Numbered from the stretch's first letter, positions 52,919-61,596 are shown. The stretch: DNA of 64,000 nt from Acidovorax sp. YS12 (GCA_021496925.1 CP053915.1:2495001-2559000), one strand, 5' to 3'. A program made the numbers and translations. The notes: generated from the sequence alone by a model not told the origin.

Positions 52919-53684
52919 ACGCGGCATGCACCAGGGCATGGGCCTGCTGCACCGCGCCCCGGCCGAGGCACTGCGCTTCGCCGCCGTCGGCAGCGCGCCG
53001 GATGCGCTCGGCCTGCAGGTGCTGTGGCAGCTGTGCGAACAGTTGCAGCGCCTGGGCTACCCGACCATCGTGCTCGATGGCTGCGCCGTGGAAAGCCCGC
53101 ACGCCCCCGGCCTGGAACAACTGCTGGAGCAGGACGGCTGGAGCGCCCCCCCCAGCCCCCTGCACGGCGACAGCGCCTGCGTAGCCGTGCTGCCCGCTGC
53201 CCGCGGCCTGTTGCGCCTGCCGGACGCCGCACCCCTAGCGCCGCTGCACCCCTTGTTCCGCGCCTACGCACTGGTGCTGCTGCACGCCCCCGTGCACCAG
53301 CTGGCGCAGCTGCTGCCGCACGCCAGCGTGCCGCTGATCCTGACCGCGCCCGGCACCACGGGCACACAGCAGGCCTACCGCCACATCAAGCAGCTGGCGG
53401 TGCAGGCCGGCCTGGGCAGCCAGGTGTGCGCCCTGGTGCGCGGCGACGGCCCGGCGCAGCAGCGCCAGGCGCGCACGCAGATCGCCACGCTGCAGCGCTG
53501 CGCGGCCGACTACCTCGGCTTGGCGCAGCAGGGGCTGGTGGTGGACGCGGATAATCCCCAGGATCTGCAGCGCATGGCCTTGCAACTGCTGGAGAACGCG
53601 GGCACCATCGACGAAACGGTGGCCATGCCGCCGCTGTATGCCAGTCTTGCACCGGCCACCGCACCCTTCGTCCGGAGCCACTGA
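52911..53684 (+). CDS. FlhG-position protein lacking a P-loop
   Basis: The 257-residue product lies exactly where the MinD-like ATPase FlhG (FleN) is expected, overlapping flhF and preceding fliA. The N-terminal strand FAAVG is followed by SAPDALGLQVLWQLCEQL where MinD proteins have the KGGxGKT P-loop; no Lys or Gly-rich loop remains. Later parts (TIVLDG, CVAVLPAARGLLRLPD, VPLILTAPG) follow the order of the MinD fold. It is therefore probably a degenerate FlhG relative unable to hydrolyse ATP, or an unrelated protein in the same slot. Coding is supported by the overlap and codon use. Confidence 0.7.
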   Translation: MLERGMHQGMGLLHRAPAEALRFAAVGSAPDALGLQVLWQLCEQLQRLGYPTIVLDGCAVESPHAPGLEQLLEQDGWSAPPSPLHGDSACVAVLPAARGLLRLPDAAPLAPLHPLFRAYALVLLHAPVHQLAQLLPHASVPLILTAPGTTGTQQAYRHIKQLAVQAGLGSQVCALVRGDGPAQQRQARTQIATLQRCAADYLGLAQQGLVVDADNPQDLQRMALQLLENAGTIDETVAMPPLYASLAPATAPFVRSH

Positions 53685-53690
53685 CTCGTG

Positions 53691-54404
53691 ATGTACACCG
53701 CCAAAGGCCAGCTCGACCGCGATGCCCTGCTGCGCCAGCATGTACCGCTGGTGCGGCGCATTGCGCACCACATGATCGCCAAGCTGCCGCCCAACGTGGA
53801 GCTCGACGATCTGATCCAGGTCGGCATGATCGGCCTGGCCGAGGCGCTGTCGCGCTACGAGGCGGCGCAGGGCGTGCAGTTCGAAACCTTCGCCACCCAG
53901 CGCATCCGCGGCGCCATGCTCGACGAGCTGCGCGACAGCGACTGGATGAGCCGCAGCTCGCGCAAGAGCCAGAAGGACATCGAGCAGGCGCTGCACCGCG
54001 TCGAGCAGCGGCTCGGGCGCAGCCCGCTGGAATCCGAGATCGCCGCCGAGCTGGGCATGAGCCTGGAGGACTACCAGAGCCTGCTGGGCAAGGTGCGCGG
54101 CACCCAGCTTGTCTACCTCGAAGACATGCACCATGACGATGGCGACGAGGGCTTTCTCGACCGCCACGTGGCCGACGCAGGCGCCGACCCGCTGGCTATG
54201 CTGCGCGACCAGCGCCTGCGCGACGCGCTGGTGCGTGCCATCCAGGCCCTGCCCGAGCGCGAGCAGCACATCATGGGCATGTACTACGAGCACGACATGA
54301 ACCTGAAAGAGATCGCCGCCGTGCTCGGCGTGACCGAATCGCGCGTGTGCCAGCTGCACAGCCAGGCCGTCGCCCGCCTGCGCACCAAGATGCGGGCGCA
54401 TTGA
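53691..54404 (+). CDS. fliA: flagellar sigma factor sigma-28
   Basis: RNA polymerase sigma factor for late flagellar and chemotaxis genes, 238 residues. Region 2 (HVPLVRRIAHHMIAKLPPNVELDDLIQVGMIGLAEAL, then RGAMLDELR), region 3 (IEQALHRVEQRLGRSP) and region 4 with the HTH MNLKEIAAVLGVTESRVCQLHSQAVARLR are all present. I use the ATG at 53691; a GTG just before is possible. It is held by FlgM, encoded nearby at 55044. It follows the flhF group closely and is probably in the same operon. Confidence 0.96.
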   Translation: MYTAKGQLDRDALLRQHVPLVRRIAHHMIAKLPPNVELDDLIQVGMIGLAEALSRYEAAQGVQFETFATQRIRGAMLDELRDSDWMSRSSRKSQKDIEQALHRVEQRLGRSPLESEIAAELGMSLEDYQSLLGKVRGTQLVYLEDMHHDDGDEGFLDRHVADAGADPLAMLRDQRLRDALVRAIQALPEREQHIMGMYYEHDMNLKEIAAVLGVTESRVCQLHSQAVARLRTKMRAH

Positions 54405-54410
54405 GAGAAC

Positions 54411-54512
54411 ACCCCCCTGAGCCGCTGCGCGGCTTCCCCCCGCTCTCGCCACGCTGCGCGTGGCGGGCAGGGGGACGACGCCAGCGCGGCGGGGCGGCCC
54501 TTGCGCGGCGTC
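54411..54512 (+). repeat. GC-rich multi-hairpin intergenic element
   Basis: Starts CCCCCCTGAGCCGCTGCGCGGCTTCCCCC. Hairpin AGCCGC/GCGGCT lies at 54420-54434 and CGCCACGC/GCGTGGCG at 54447-54465, both with a TGC loop; the end GACGCC...GGCGTC can also pair. I recall similar blocks at gene ends in related beta-proteobacteria, but could not check. It follows fliA and is not the same family as the AGCGCTT repeats. Confidence 0.65.
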
Positions 54513-54574
54513 TGCTGGCCCAAGGCTGCGCCAGTTGCATAGACTGCGCTCCGAACTAAGCCGAATACAAGGGA

Positions 54575-54621
54575 AAATCGCTCTAGCGCTTATGTAGCAA
54601 GCGCTGGAAGCTATGTTTTTG
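54575..54621 (-). repeat. dispersed AGCGCTT palindromic repeat, copy 7
   Basis: On the minus strand CAAAAACATAGCTTCCAGCGCTT, GCTACA, TAAGCGCTAGAGCG. The copy is well preserved at the 5' end and inner arms. It lies between the GC-rich element after fliA and the 3' end of flgN, where converging transcripts meet. Confidence 0.75.
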
Positions 54622-54628
54622 GGAGCAA

Positions 54629-54976
54629 TCAGCCGGCTGCGCGGTAGATGCGCGCGGCGCTGCCCTTGGGGCTGCCGTAGGTGGAAGGCTCGACCGGGGG
54701 CAGTACGGTGGCGGCCTGGCGGTCGGCCAGCGCGGCCACGCGCGCCAACTGGTCGCGCACCAGGGCCAGGCGCGTGCCCAGGGCCTGGATGCGCTGCACG
54801 CTCGCGGCGTCGATGGCCTGCGTGCCCTGGCGCTGGACCAGCTGTGCCAGCGCGGCGGCGGCGTCACGCAGCAAGCCGCTGCACTGCTCCAGCTTCACGG
54901 GGTCGGCCGCCAGCAGGGCGTCGGAAGCGGCCTGTACTTTTTCTTCGGCACCGGCGAGGATGGCTTGCAAGGTCAT
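54629..54976 (-). CDS. flgN: flagellar chaperone FlgN (probable)
   Basis: Helical 115-residue protein in the standard flgA-flgM-flgN order. FlgN is the export chaperone for the hook-filament junction proteins FlgK and FlgL. The sequence has the long amphipathic helices of the family (ILAGAEEKVQAASDALLAADPVKLEQCSGLLRDAA) and a short C-terminal tail. FlgN proteins are poorly conserved, so the call is largely by position and size. flgK and flgL themselves are not in the window. Confidence 0.8.
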   Translation of the reverse strand: MTLQAILAGAEEKVQAASDALLAADPVKLEQCSGLLRDAAAALAQLVQRQGTQAIDAASVQRIQALGTRLALVRDQLARVAALADRQAATVLPPVEPSTYGSPKGSAARIYRAAG

Positions 54977-55043
54977 CGCGGTGCCTGCTCAGGAGAGGGA
55001 GAGGAGAAGGGGGAAAGAACCGGGGAGGAGAAAGCGGGCGCTC

Positions 55044-55358
55044 TCAGTTGTGCACGCGCGCGAACACTTCCTGGGCGTTGGCCAGCATCTTGTCGGCAAT
55101 GGCTTCGGCATTGACCTTGAACGTGCCGTTCTGGATGGCCTCGCGCATGGCCTTGACCTTGTTGGCGTCGAAGTCGCCCTGGGTGCGGCTGGCGGAGTCG
55201 AGGCTGCGCGTCGCGTTCGAGAACGTGACCGGCGCACCGCTGCTCGTTGCCACGGTGCTTTGGGCAACGGCTTGCGCCGCAGGCGCGGCGGCCTTGGCCT
55301 GCTGCTTGGCAGGCTGCGACAGCGCATTGGCGATTTCCGGGTGCTGACCTATCTTCAT
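55044..55358 (-). CDS. flgM: anti-sigma-28 factor FlgM
   Basis: Binds and inhibits FliA until the hook is complete, then is exported. It has 104 residues from the ATG at 55358 (MKIGQHPE), preceded by GGAGAG. An Ala/Gln-rich N-terminal half is followed by the conserved C-terminal binding region VKAMREAIQNGTFKVNAEAIADKMLANAQEV. A start four codons upstream is possible but lies beyond the ribosome-binding site. Confidence 0.93.
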   Translation of the reverse strand: MKIGQHPEIANALSQPAKQQAKAAAPAAQAVAQSTVATSSGAPVTFSNATRSLDSASRTQGDFDANKVKAMREAIQNGTFKVNAEAIADKMLANAQEVFARVHN

Positions 55359-55456
55359 GGTTCTCTCCATCGCCTCCAGTGGACAGGAGGCTGCGTGTCC
55401 ATGTTTTCGGCGGCTCGTTCCCAGACTTTAGGTTTTTCTGGAACTTTTTTTGCCGT

Positions 55457-56206
55457 TCACAGCGCCACTTCCACGGCGCCATCCTCGGACACGGTGCCGC
55501 TGATGATACGGCCGTTGTCCATGCGCACGCGCACCGCCTGGCCCGCGGCCCCGGAGCTCAGCGCCTGCCCTGCGGACGTGATGACATAGCCCGCGCCCTG
55601 CGCCACCACACGCACCTGGGCGCCAGCGCGGAACAGCTCGGGCGGACGCACCATCGACTGGCGCAGCGCCTGGCCCGCCAGCAGCTGGCGCGATGCCACC
55701 TGCCCGACCCAGGACTCCTGGTTCGCCAGGACCGCGGCGCTTTCAGCCGCCCAGTCCACCTCGTCCTGCACGGCGTCGGCGGCCGTCAGCACCTTGCCGG
55801 AGGGCACGTTGCCCGCCAGCACCCAGGCGGGGCCCCAGGCCTTGATGGTCACGGGCAGGAAGACGTTCCACTGCACCTGGCCTTCGACGCAGCGCAGCCC
55901 CAGGCGCGTGCGCCCCCACAGGCGCGACCCGGCGGGCAGGTAGGGTTCGACGCGCGCGCACGGCGCCAGGCGCAGGCGCGGATCGAGCGAGCCCACCGCC
56001 ACTTCCATGCGCAGCGCCGATCCGCCCGCCTGCGCGCGCTGCAGCGCGTCGTCGAGCCAGCGCTGCGTCATCGGGCCGATGCCGGCCAGCGCATCGCCCG
56101 GCATGGGCGCCGGTACTTGTGCGAAGGCGCCCAGGGCCACACCCAGCGCCATGCCGGGCAGCGCGCGGCGCAGCCAGGTCCAAGGTGAAGAAAGAGTGGA
56201 AGTCAT
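55457..56206 (-). CDS. flgA: P-ring assembly chaperone FlgA
   Basis: Periplasmic chaperone for P-ring formation by FlgI. The 249-residue protein begins with a signal peptide (LRRALPGMALGVALGAFA, then QVPAPMPG). A middle domain and the C-terminal SAF domain follow (RQLLAGQALRQSMVRPPELFRAGAQVRVVAQGAGYVITSAGQAL), ending GTVSEDGAVEVAL. It is the first gene of the minus-strand flgA-M-N unit, divergent from flgB. Confidence 0.95.
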   Translation of the reverse strand: MTSTLSSPWTWLRRALPGMALGVALGAFAQVPAPMPGDALAGIGPMTQRWLDDALQRAQAGGSALRMEVAVGSLDPRLRLAPCARVEPYLPAGSRLWGRTRLGLRCVEGQVQWNVFLPVTIKAWGPAWVLAGNVPSGKVLTAADAVQDEVDWAAESAAVLANQESWVGQVASRQLLAGQALRQSMVRPPELFRAGAQVRVVAQGAGYVITSAGQALSSGAAGQAVRVRMDNGRIISGTVSEDGAVEVAL

Positions 56207-56384
56207 GAGCGCCTCCTGCAGCGCAGGGCCAATTCAACGCATGCACTGTAGGCCCGGCTGCCCGGCGGCCATGCCGGGAATTGCGCACCCAAACCCGGCT
56301 TCTTCGGGCTTTAGAAAACAGGGCGCATTTCCATAATCGCTGCACGACCCGAAGCCCCCCGGCATTTCCCCACCAGAGGCCCCC

Positions 56385-56810
56385 ATGCTCGACAAGATGA
56401 CGCAACGGCTGGATTTCCACGGCAACGCGCTGATGCTGCGCGCCGAGCGCCAGCGCGTCATCGCCAGCAACATCGCCAACGCCGACACCCCGGGCTACGT
56501 GGCGCGCGACTTCCAGTTCGCCGACGCCCTGCGCGCCGCCACGGATGGCGGCGCCGCGCTGGTGCAGCAGAAGCTGGGCACCGACGGCACCAGCCACGCG
56601 GGGCACATTCCGCTGCCCGCGGCGCGTACCGGCGAACAGCCCGGCGCCCTGGGCTACGCGGTGCAGACGCAGCCCAGCCTGGACAAGAACACCGTGGACA
56701 TGGACCGCGAGCGCGCCAACTTCGTGGACAACGCCGTGCGCTACGAGGCCACGCTGCGCTTCATCAACGGCAACGCCAAGACCATGCTCAGCGCCATCCA
56801 GGGCCAGTAA
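56385..56810 (+). CDS. flgB: flagellar rod protein FlgB
   Basis: Proximal rod protein, 141 residues. The N-terminal bb_rod motif RQRVIASNIANADTPGYVARDFQF and the C-terminal helix VDMDRERANFVDNAVRYEATLRFINGNAKTMLSAI are typical. It opens the plus-strand flgB-H operon. Confidence 0.95.
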   Translation: MLDKMTQRLDFHGNALMLRAERQRVIASNIANADTPGYVARDFQFADALRAATDGGAALVQQKLGTDGTSHAGHIPLPAARTGEQPGALGYAVQTQPSLDKNTVDMDRERANFVDNAVRYEATLRFINGNAKTMLSAIQGQ

Positions 56811-56829
56811 GAGAAAGCGAGCCTTCGCC

Positions 56830-57234
56830 ATGTCGATGTTTTCCATCTTCAACGTCTCCGGCAGCGCCATCAGCGCCCAGTCGCAACGCCTGAACGTGGT
56901 GGCCAGCAACCTGGCCAACGTGGATGCCGTGGCCGGCCCCGACGGCCAGGCCTACAAGGCACGCCAGGTGGTGTTCCAGACCACGCCCATGGGCTCGGAC
57001 GCCGCCGCCGGGGTGCGCGTGCGCAGCATCGAGGAAAGCCAGGTGCCGGGGCGGCGCGTGTTCGACCCCAGCCACCCTTCGGCCGACGGCGAGGGCTACG
57101 TCAACCATTCCAACGTGAACGCGGTGGAGGAGATGGTCAACATGATCTCGGCCTCGCGCTCCTACCAGAACAACGTCGAGGTCATGAACACGGCCAAGAC
57201 GCTGCTGCTCAAAACCCTGCAGATGGGGCAATAA
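56830..57234 (+). CDS. flgC: flagellar rod protein FlgC
   Basis: Proximal rod protein of 134 residues starting MSMFSIFNVSGSAISAQ at the ATG at 56830. It has the rod motif RLNVVASNLANVD and the C-terminal SNVNAVEEMVNMISASRSYQNNVEVMNTAK. It lies 19 bp after flgB and 3 bp before flgD. Confidence 0.96.
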   Translation: MSMFSIFNVSGSAISAQSQRLNVVASNLANVDAVAGPDGQAYKARQVVFQTTPMGSDAAAGVRVRSIEESQVPGRRVFDPSHPSADGEGYVNHSNVNAVEEMVNMISASRSYQNNVEVMNTAKTLLLKTLQMGQ

Positions 57235-57237
57235 GCC

Positions 57238-57906
57238 ATGTTCATCACCCCCATCGACACCAGCGCGCTCGACGCGGGCGCCGCCACCACGGCCACCAAG
57301 GGCAACTCGACGACGGATCCGAACGCGGCGCAGGACCGCTTCCTGAAGCTGCTCGTGGCGCAGCTCAACAACCAGGATCCGATGAACCCGATGGACAACG
57401 CCCAGATGACCTCGCAGATGGCGCAGATCAACACGGTGACGGGCATCCAGCAGCTCAACCTGACCATGCAGAGCATGACCGAGCAGTTCGCTGCCATGCA
57501 GACGCTGCAGGGCACGATGATGATCGGCCGCTCCGTGCTGGCCGAAGGCAACAAGCTGGCCGTGGACGAAAAGGGCAGCGGCAAGGGCTATTTCGTGCTG
57601 GGCAACACGGCCACCTCGACCAAGATCGAGGTCCTCAGCCCCAGCGGCCAGGTGGTGGACACGGTGGACCTGGGCGCGCAGGAAAAAGGCCGCCACGACT
57701 TCACCTGGGACACGAGCAAGTACACCGCCGGCGACCCGAGCACGCTGCGCTTTCGCGTGGTGGCCGCGAACAAGGACGGCGCGGTGGACAGCTCCACGCT
57801 CATGCAGTCGAAGGTAGTGGGCACGGGCTGGGACAACGGCTCGCTCACGCTGACGCTGGAAAACGGCGACACCATCCCCTACAGCCTGTTCCGCAACATC
57901 GTCTGA
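57238..57906 (+). CDS. flgD: hook cap protein FlgD
   Basis: Scaffold that caps the growing hook, later lost. In 222 residues: the N-terminal FlgD core FLKLLVAQLNNQDPMNPMDNAQMTSQMAQI, then a FlgD Ig-like/tudor domain (KIEVLSPSGQVVDTVDLGAQEKG). Normal length and order. Confidence 0.95.
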   Translation: MFITPIDTSALDAGAATTATKGNSTTDPNAAQDRFLKLLVAQLNNQDPMNPMDNAQMTSQMAQINTVTGIQQLNLTMQSMTEQFAAMQTLQGTMMIGRSVLAEGNKLAVDEKGSGKGYFVLGNTATSTKIEVLSPSGQVVDTVDLGAQEKGRHDFTWDTSKYTAGDPSTLRFRVVAANKDGAVDSSTLMQSKVVGTGWDNGSLTLTLENGDTIPYSLFRNIV

Positions 57907-57937
57907 GCGCGGCACACCCTCTTTCAAGGAGCAAACC

Positions 57938-59185
57938 ATGGGTTTTCAACAAGGTCTCTCGGGCCTGAACGCCGCCAGCAAGAACCTGGACGTGATCGGC
58001 CACAACATCGCCAACTCCGGCACGGTGGGCTTCAAGGCGTCGCGCACCGAGTTCGACGAAATGGTGGCCTCGGCCATCGGCTCGGCCAACGGCACCAACG
58101 GCGGCATCGGCGTGAGCGTGGGCGCCATCGCACAGCAGTTCACGCAGGGCAACATCTCCGTGACCGGCAACAACCTGGACGTGGCCATCAACGGCAACGG
58201 CTTCTTCCAGATCCAGCAGAACGACGGCACCATGGCCTACACGCGCGCCGGCAATTTCAAGCTCGACAAGGCCGGCAACGTCATCACCAACGCCGGCGGC
58301 AAGGTGATGGGCTACCCGGTCGACCCGGCCACGGGCAAGCCCACCGCCGGCTCGCCGCGGCCGCTGGTGTTCCCCACCGGCGCGCCGATCCCGGCCAAGC
58401 AGACCGAGAAGGCCAAGGTCACGTTCAACCTGGACGCGCGCGCCGTCGAGGCCGCCACCGCCACGCCGCCCACGCCGCGCGCCACCTACGGCACCTCGAT
58501 CACCGTCTACGACAGCCAGGGCGTGCCCAACACCGTGAGCCTGTACTTCGAGAAAACGGCCAACCCCAACGAGTGGAGCGTGTACAACCAGCTGGACGAC
58601 CCGACCGCGACGCCGCCCGTGGTGGCCACGCCGGTCGGCACCATCACCTTCGACGGCAACGGCAAGATCACCAGCGGCTCCACCCTGACGCTGAACATCG
58701 CCACGGCGCCGGCCAACCCCAACAGCCCGACGCCAGGCCCCACTTTCCCGGTGGAGTTCGACTTCAGCGACTCGACCCAGTACGGCACCAAGTGGGCCGT
58801 TTCCGAGTCCACGCAGGACGGCTACACCGCCGGCCAGCTCACCGGCATCAACATCGGCACCGACGGCACCATCCTGACGCGCTACTCGAACGGCGTGACG
58901 CGCCCCGAAGGCGTGGTGTCGCTGGCCACGTTCCGCAACACGCAGGGCCTGTCGGACATCGGCAACAACCTCTGGGTGGAAACCTTCGAGTCGGGCCAGC
59001 CCACCGTCGGCCAGCCGACCAACGGCGCCTTCGGCCAGCTGCGCTCCGGCGCGCTGGAAGACTCGAACGTGGACCTGACGGCCGAGCTGGTGAACATGAT
59101 GACCGCGCAGCGCGCCTACCAGGCCAACGCGCAGACCATCAAGACCCAGGACCAGATCATGTCCACCCTGGTGAACCTGCGCTGA
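57938..59185 (+). CDS. flgE: flagellar hook protein FlgE
   Basis: Main hook subunit, 415 residues. The N-terminus GFQQGLSGLNAASKNLDVIGHNIANSGTVGFK and the C-terminus SNVDLTAELVNMMTAQRAYQANAQTIKTQDQIM are classical; the middle is the surface domain. An AAGGAG ribosome-binding site precedes the ATG. Its length is controlled by FliK (16457). Confidence 0.96.
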   Translation: MGFQQGLSGLNAASKNLDVIGHNIANSGTVGFKASRTEFDEMVASAIGSANGTNGGIGVSVGAIAQQFTQGNISVTGNNLDVAINGNGFFQIQQNDGTMAYTRAGNFKLDKAGNVITNAGGKVMGYPVDPATGKPTAGSPRPLVFPTGAPIPAKQTEKAKVTFNLDARAVEAATATPPTPRATYGTSITVYDSQGVPNTVSLYFEKTANPNEWSVYNQLDDPTATPPVVATPVGTITFDGNGKITSGSTLTLNIATAPANPNSPTPGPTFPVEFDFSDSTQYGTKWAVSESTQDGYTAGQLTGINIGTDGTILTRYSNGVTRPEGVVSLATFRNTQGLSDIGNNLWVETFESGQPTVGQPTNGAFGQLRSGALEDSNVDLTAELVNMMTAQRAYQANAQTIKTQDQIMSTLVNLR

Positions 59186-59210
59186 CGCGCGCTGAACCCG
59201 AGGCCACGCC

Positions 59211-59951
59211 ATGGACCGCATCATCTACACCTCCATGACCGGCGCCAGCGCCGCCGCGCACCGGCAGGCGGTGCTGTCCAACAACCTGGCCAACGTCTCC
59301 ACCAACGGCTTCCGCGCCGAGATGTCCACCTTCCGCTCCGTGCCCATGCAGGGCGACGGCGCGACCACCCGGGTGTTCGCGCTGGAGGCCACGTCGGGCC
59401 ATGTGCAGACCCCCGGCCCGGTGCAGCGCACGGGCCGCAACCTGGACGCCATGGCCACGGGCAACGCCTGGTTCGCCGTGCAGGGCCTGGACGGCACCGA
59501 GGCCTACACGCGCGCGGGCTCGCTCCAGGTCACGCAGGCGGGCCAGCTGGTGACCAGCACCGGGCTGCCCGTGCTGTCCGACGGCGGCGCGCCCATCGAC
59601 GTGCCGCCCGGCGCCGAGATCACGCTCGGCGCCGACGGCACCATCACCGCCCAGACGGCGGGCCAGCCCCCGGCGCCGGTGGGCCGCATCAAGCTGGCCA
59701 CGCCGGGCCTGGACGACCCGCTGCAGCGCGGCGACGACGGGCTGTTCCGCGCCGCCTCGGGCAATCCGCTGGCGCAGGACCCGAACGCCACGCTGCTGTC
59801 CGGCGCGCTGGAGGGCTCGAACGTCAACGCCGTCGAGTCCATGGTCGGCATGATCGCCGCCGCGCGCCAGTTCGAGCAGCAGATGCGCCTGCTGCAAACC
59901 GCCGAATCCAGCGACAAGAGCGCCGCCCAGCTGCTCAGCATCAACGGCTGA
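59211..59951 (+). CDS. flgF: flagellar rod protein FlgF
   Basis: Proximal rod protein of 246 residues starting MDRIIYTSMTGASAAAHRQ. It has the rod motif LSNNLANVSTNGFRAE and the C-terminal SNVNAVESMVGMIAAARQFEQQMRLLQTAE. Normal order after flgE. Confidence 0.95.
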   Translation: MDRIIYTSMTGASAAAHRQAVLSNNLANVSTNGFRAEMSTFRSVPMQGDGATTRVFALEATSGHVQTPGPVQRTGRNLDAMATGNAWFAVQGLDGTEAYTRAGSLQVTQAGQLVTSTGLPVLSDGGAPIDVPPGAEITLGADGTITAQTAGQPPAPVGRIKLATPGLDDPLQRGDDGLFRAASGNPLAQDPNATLLSGALEGSNVNAVESMVGMIAAARQFEQQMRLLQTAESSDKSAAQLLSING

Positions 59952-59971
59952 CGCGGCCGAAGGAGAACACC

Positions 59972-60754
59972 ATGATCAATTCCCTGTGGATCGCCAAGAC
60001 CGGCATGACCGCCCAGCAGACCCAGCTGGACGTGATCTCGCACAACCTCGCCAACGTCTCGACCAACGGCTTCAAGCGCAACAACGCCGTGTTCGAGGAC
60101 CTGATCTACCAGAACCTGCGCCAGGTCGGCTCGCAGACCACCGAGCAGAACCAACTGCCCACCGGCCTGCACCTGGGCCTGGGCGTGCGCACGGTGGCCA
60201 CCAGCCGCACCTTCACCCAGGGCAGCCTGCAGCAGTCGAACAACAGCCTGGACGTGGCCATCAACGGCAACGGTTTCTTCGAGGTCAACCTGCCCGACGG
60301 CACCATCGGCTACACGCGCGACGGCTCGTTCCAGGTCGATGCGCAGGGGCGCCTGGTCACCTCCAGCGGCCTGCCGGTGGCCAACGGCATCACCATCCCG
60401 GCCAACGCCACCAAGGTCAGCATCAGCGCCGACGGCGTGGTGTCGGCCACCGTGCCCGGCAACGCCCAGCCGCAGCAGGTGGGCAACCTGGCCATGTCCA
60501 CCTTCATCAACGCCGCCGGGCTGGAGCCCGTGGGGCAGAACATGTACAAGGAATCGGCCGCCTCCGGCCAGCCGCAGCAGGGCACGCCGGGCACCAACGG
60601 CCTGGGCTACATCAAGCAGGGTTTCCTGGAGGCATCGAACGTCAACGTGGTGGAGGAGCTGGTCAGCATGATCCAGACCCAGCGCGCCTACGAGATGAAC
60701 TCCAAGGCCATCTCGACCAGCGACCAGATGCTGGCCAAGCTCTCCCAGCTGTGA
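59972..60754 (+). CDS. flgG: distal rod protein FlgG
   Basis: Distal rod subunit, 260 residues, the standard length. The N-terminal NSLWIAKTGMTAQQTQLDVISHNLANVSTNGFKR and the C-terminal SNVNVVEELVSMIQTQRAYEMNSKAISTSDQML are nearly textbook. It lies 8 bp before flgH. Confidence 0.97.
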   Translation: MINSLWIAKTGMTAQQTQLDVISHNLANVSTNGFKRNNAVFEDLIYQNLRQVGSQTTEQNQLPTGLHLGLGVRTVATSRTFTQGSLQQSNNSLDVAINGNGFFEVNLPDGTIGYTRDGSFQVDAQGRLVTSSGLPVANGITIPANATKVSISADGVVSATVPGNAQPQQVGNLAMSTFINAAGLEPVGQNMYKESAASGQPQQGTPGTNGLGYIKQGFLEASNVNVVEELVSMIQTQRAYEMNSKAISTSDQMLAKLSQL

Positions 60755-60762
60755 GGTTCGCC

Positions 60763-61461
60763 ATGAGCACCGCCCTGCGCCTCGCCCTGCCCGCCCTGGT
60801 GGCGGCCCTGGCGGCCCTCGCCACCGGCTGCGCCAGCATGAACCCGCCGCCGCCCGTGGACGTGCTGCCCACCGCGCCGCCGCCGCTGTCCGCCATGCCG
60901 CAGCAGCACACGGCCGCCCCGCCCACGGGCAGCCTGTTCCACGCGGCGCGCTACCGCCCCGCGCTCGAAGACCCGCGCGCACGCCTGGTGGGCGACGTGG
61001 TCACCATCCGCATCAGCGAGCAGACCTCGGCCACGCAGAACTCGACCTCCAACGTCAGCCGCAACCCCAAGGTCAGCGGCAGCATCACCGCCCTGCCCTT
61101 CGTCGGCGGCAACCTGGCCGACAAGACGGCCATCGGCGCCGAATACTCCAACGCCTTCGAGGGCGGCGGCAAGACGCAAAGCACCAACACCTTCACCAGC
61201 AACATCACCGCCATCGTCAGCGAGGTGCTGCCCAACGGCCACCTGGTCATCGCTGGCGAGAAGCAGGTCGGCGTGAACCGCAGCGTGGACGTGCTGCGCT
61301 TTTCCGGCACCATCGACCCGCGCCGCATCGCCCCCGGCAACATCATCGACTCGCAGTACGTGGCCAACGTGCGCGTGGTCTCGCGCGGCCTGGGCGAGCA
61401 GGCCGAGGCCCAGGCCATGGGCTGGCTCGGGCGCTTCTTCAACAGCGTCACGCCGTTCTGA
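60763..61461 (+). CDS. flgH: flagellar L-ring lipoprotein FlgH
   Basis: Outer-membrane L-ring protein of 232 residues from the ATG at 60763. A lipoprotein signal has the lipobox LATGC with lipidated C23. The conserved regions DVVTIRISEQTSATQNS and VLPNGHLVIAGEKQVGVNRSVDVLRFSG follow. In most relatives flgI, flgJ, flgK and flgL come next; here a repeat pair and pyrC follow instead. Confidence 0.95.
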   Translation: MSTALRLALPALVAALAALATGCASMNPPPPVDVLPTAPPPLSAMPQQHTAAPPTGSLFHAARYRPALEDPRARLVGDVVTIRISEQTSATQNSTSNVSRNPKVSGSITALPFVGGNLADKTAIGAEYSNAFEGGGKTQSTNTFTSNITAIVSEVLPNGHLVIAGEKQVGVNRSVDVLRFSGTIDPRRIAPGNIIDSQYVANVRVVSRGLGEQAEAQAMGWLGRFFNSVTPF

Positions 61462-61470
61462 CCCGCTCCT

Positions 61471-61565
61471 TTCTTGATAGCTGGCAGCGCTTGCTGCACA
61501 AGGATTTCAGCAACAAAAGCACCTGAAAACCTTGTACGACAAGCGCTAGCCGCTATCAAAAATGA
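61471..61565. repeat. paired inverted dispersed repeats, copy 8
   Basis: TTGATAGCTGGCAGCGCTTG (61474-61493) faces CAAGCGCTAGCCGCTATCAA (61541-61560), 17 of 20 matching as an inverted repeat. Between them lies an internal near-repeat, CACAAGGATTTCAG and ACCTTGTACGA. It looks like two half copies of the dispersed repeat joined head to head. It could terminate flgH transcription, as TTTTTGATAGC on one strand and AAAAATG on the other flank it. Confidence 0.7.
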
Positions 61566-61596
61566 TTCCCCGTGGCCAATGGGACAATGCGCCCCC

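Noticed and set aside
61474..61596. N-terminal extension of dihydroorotase
   Set aside because: The extra frame reads through the dispersed repeat and encodes residues unlike PyrC; the ATG at 61597 gives the family length.
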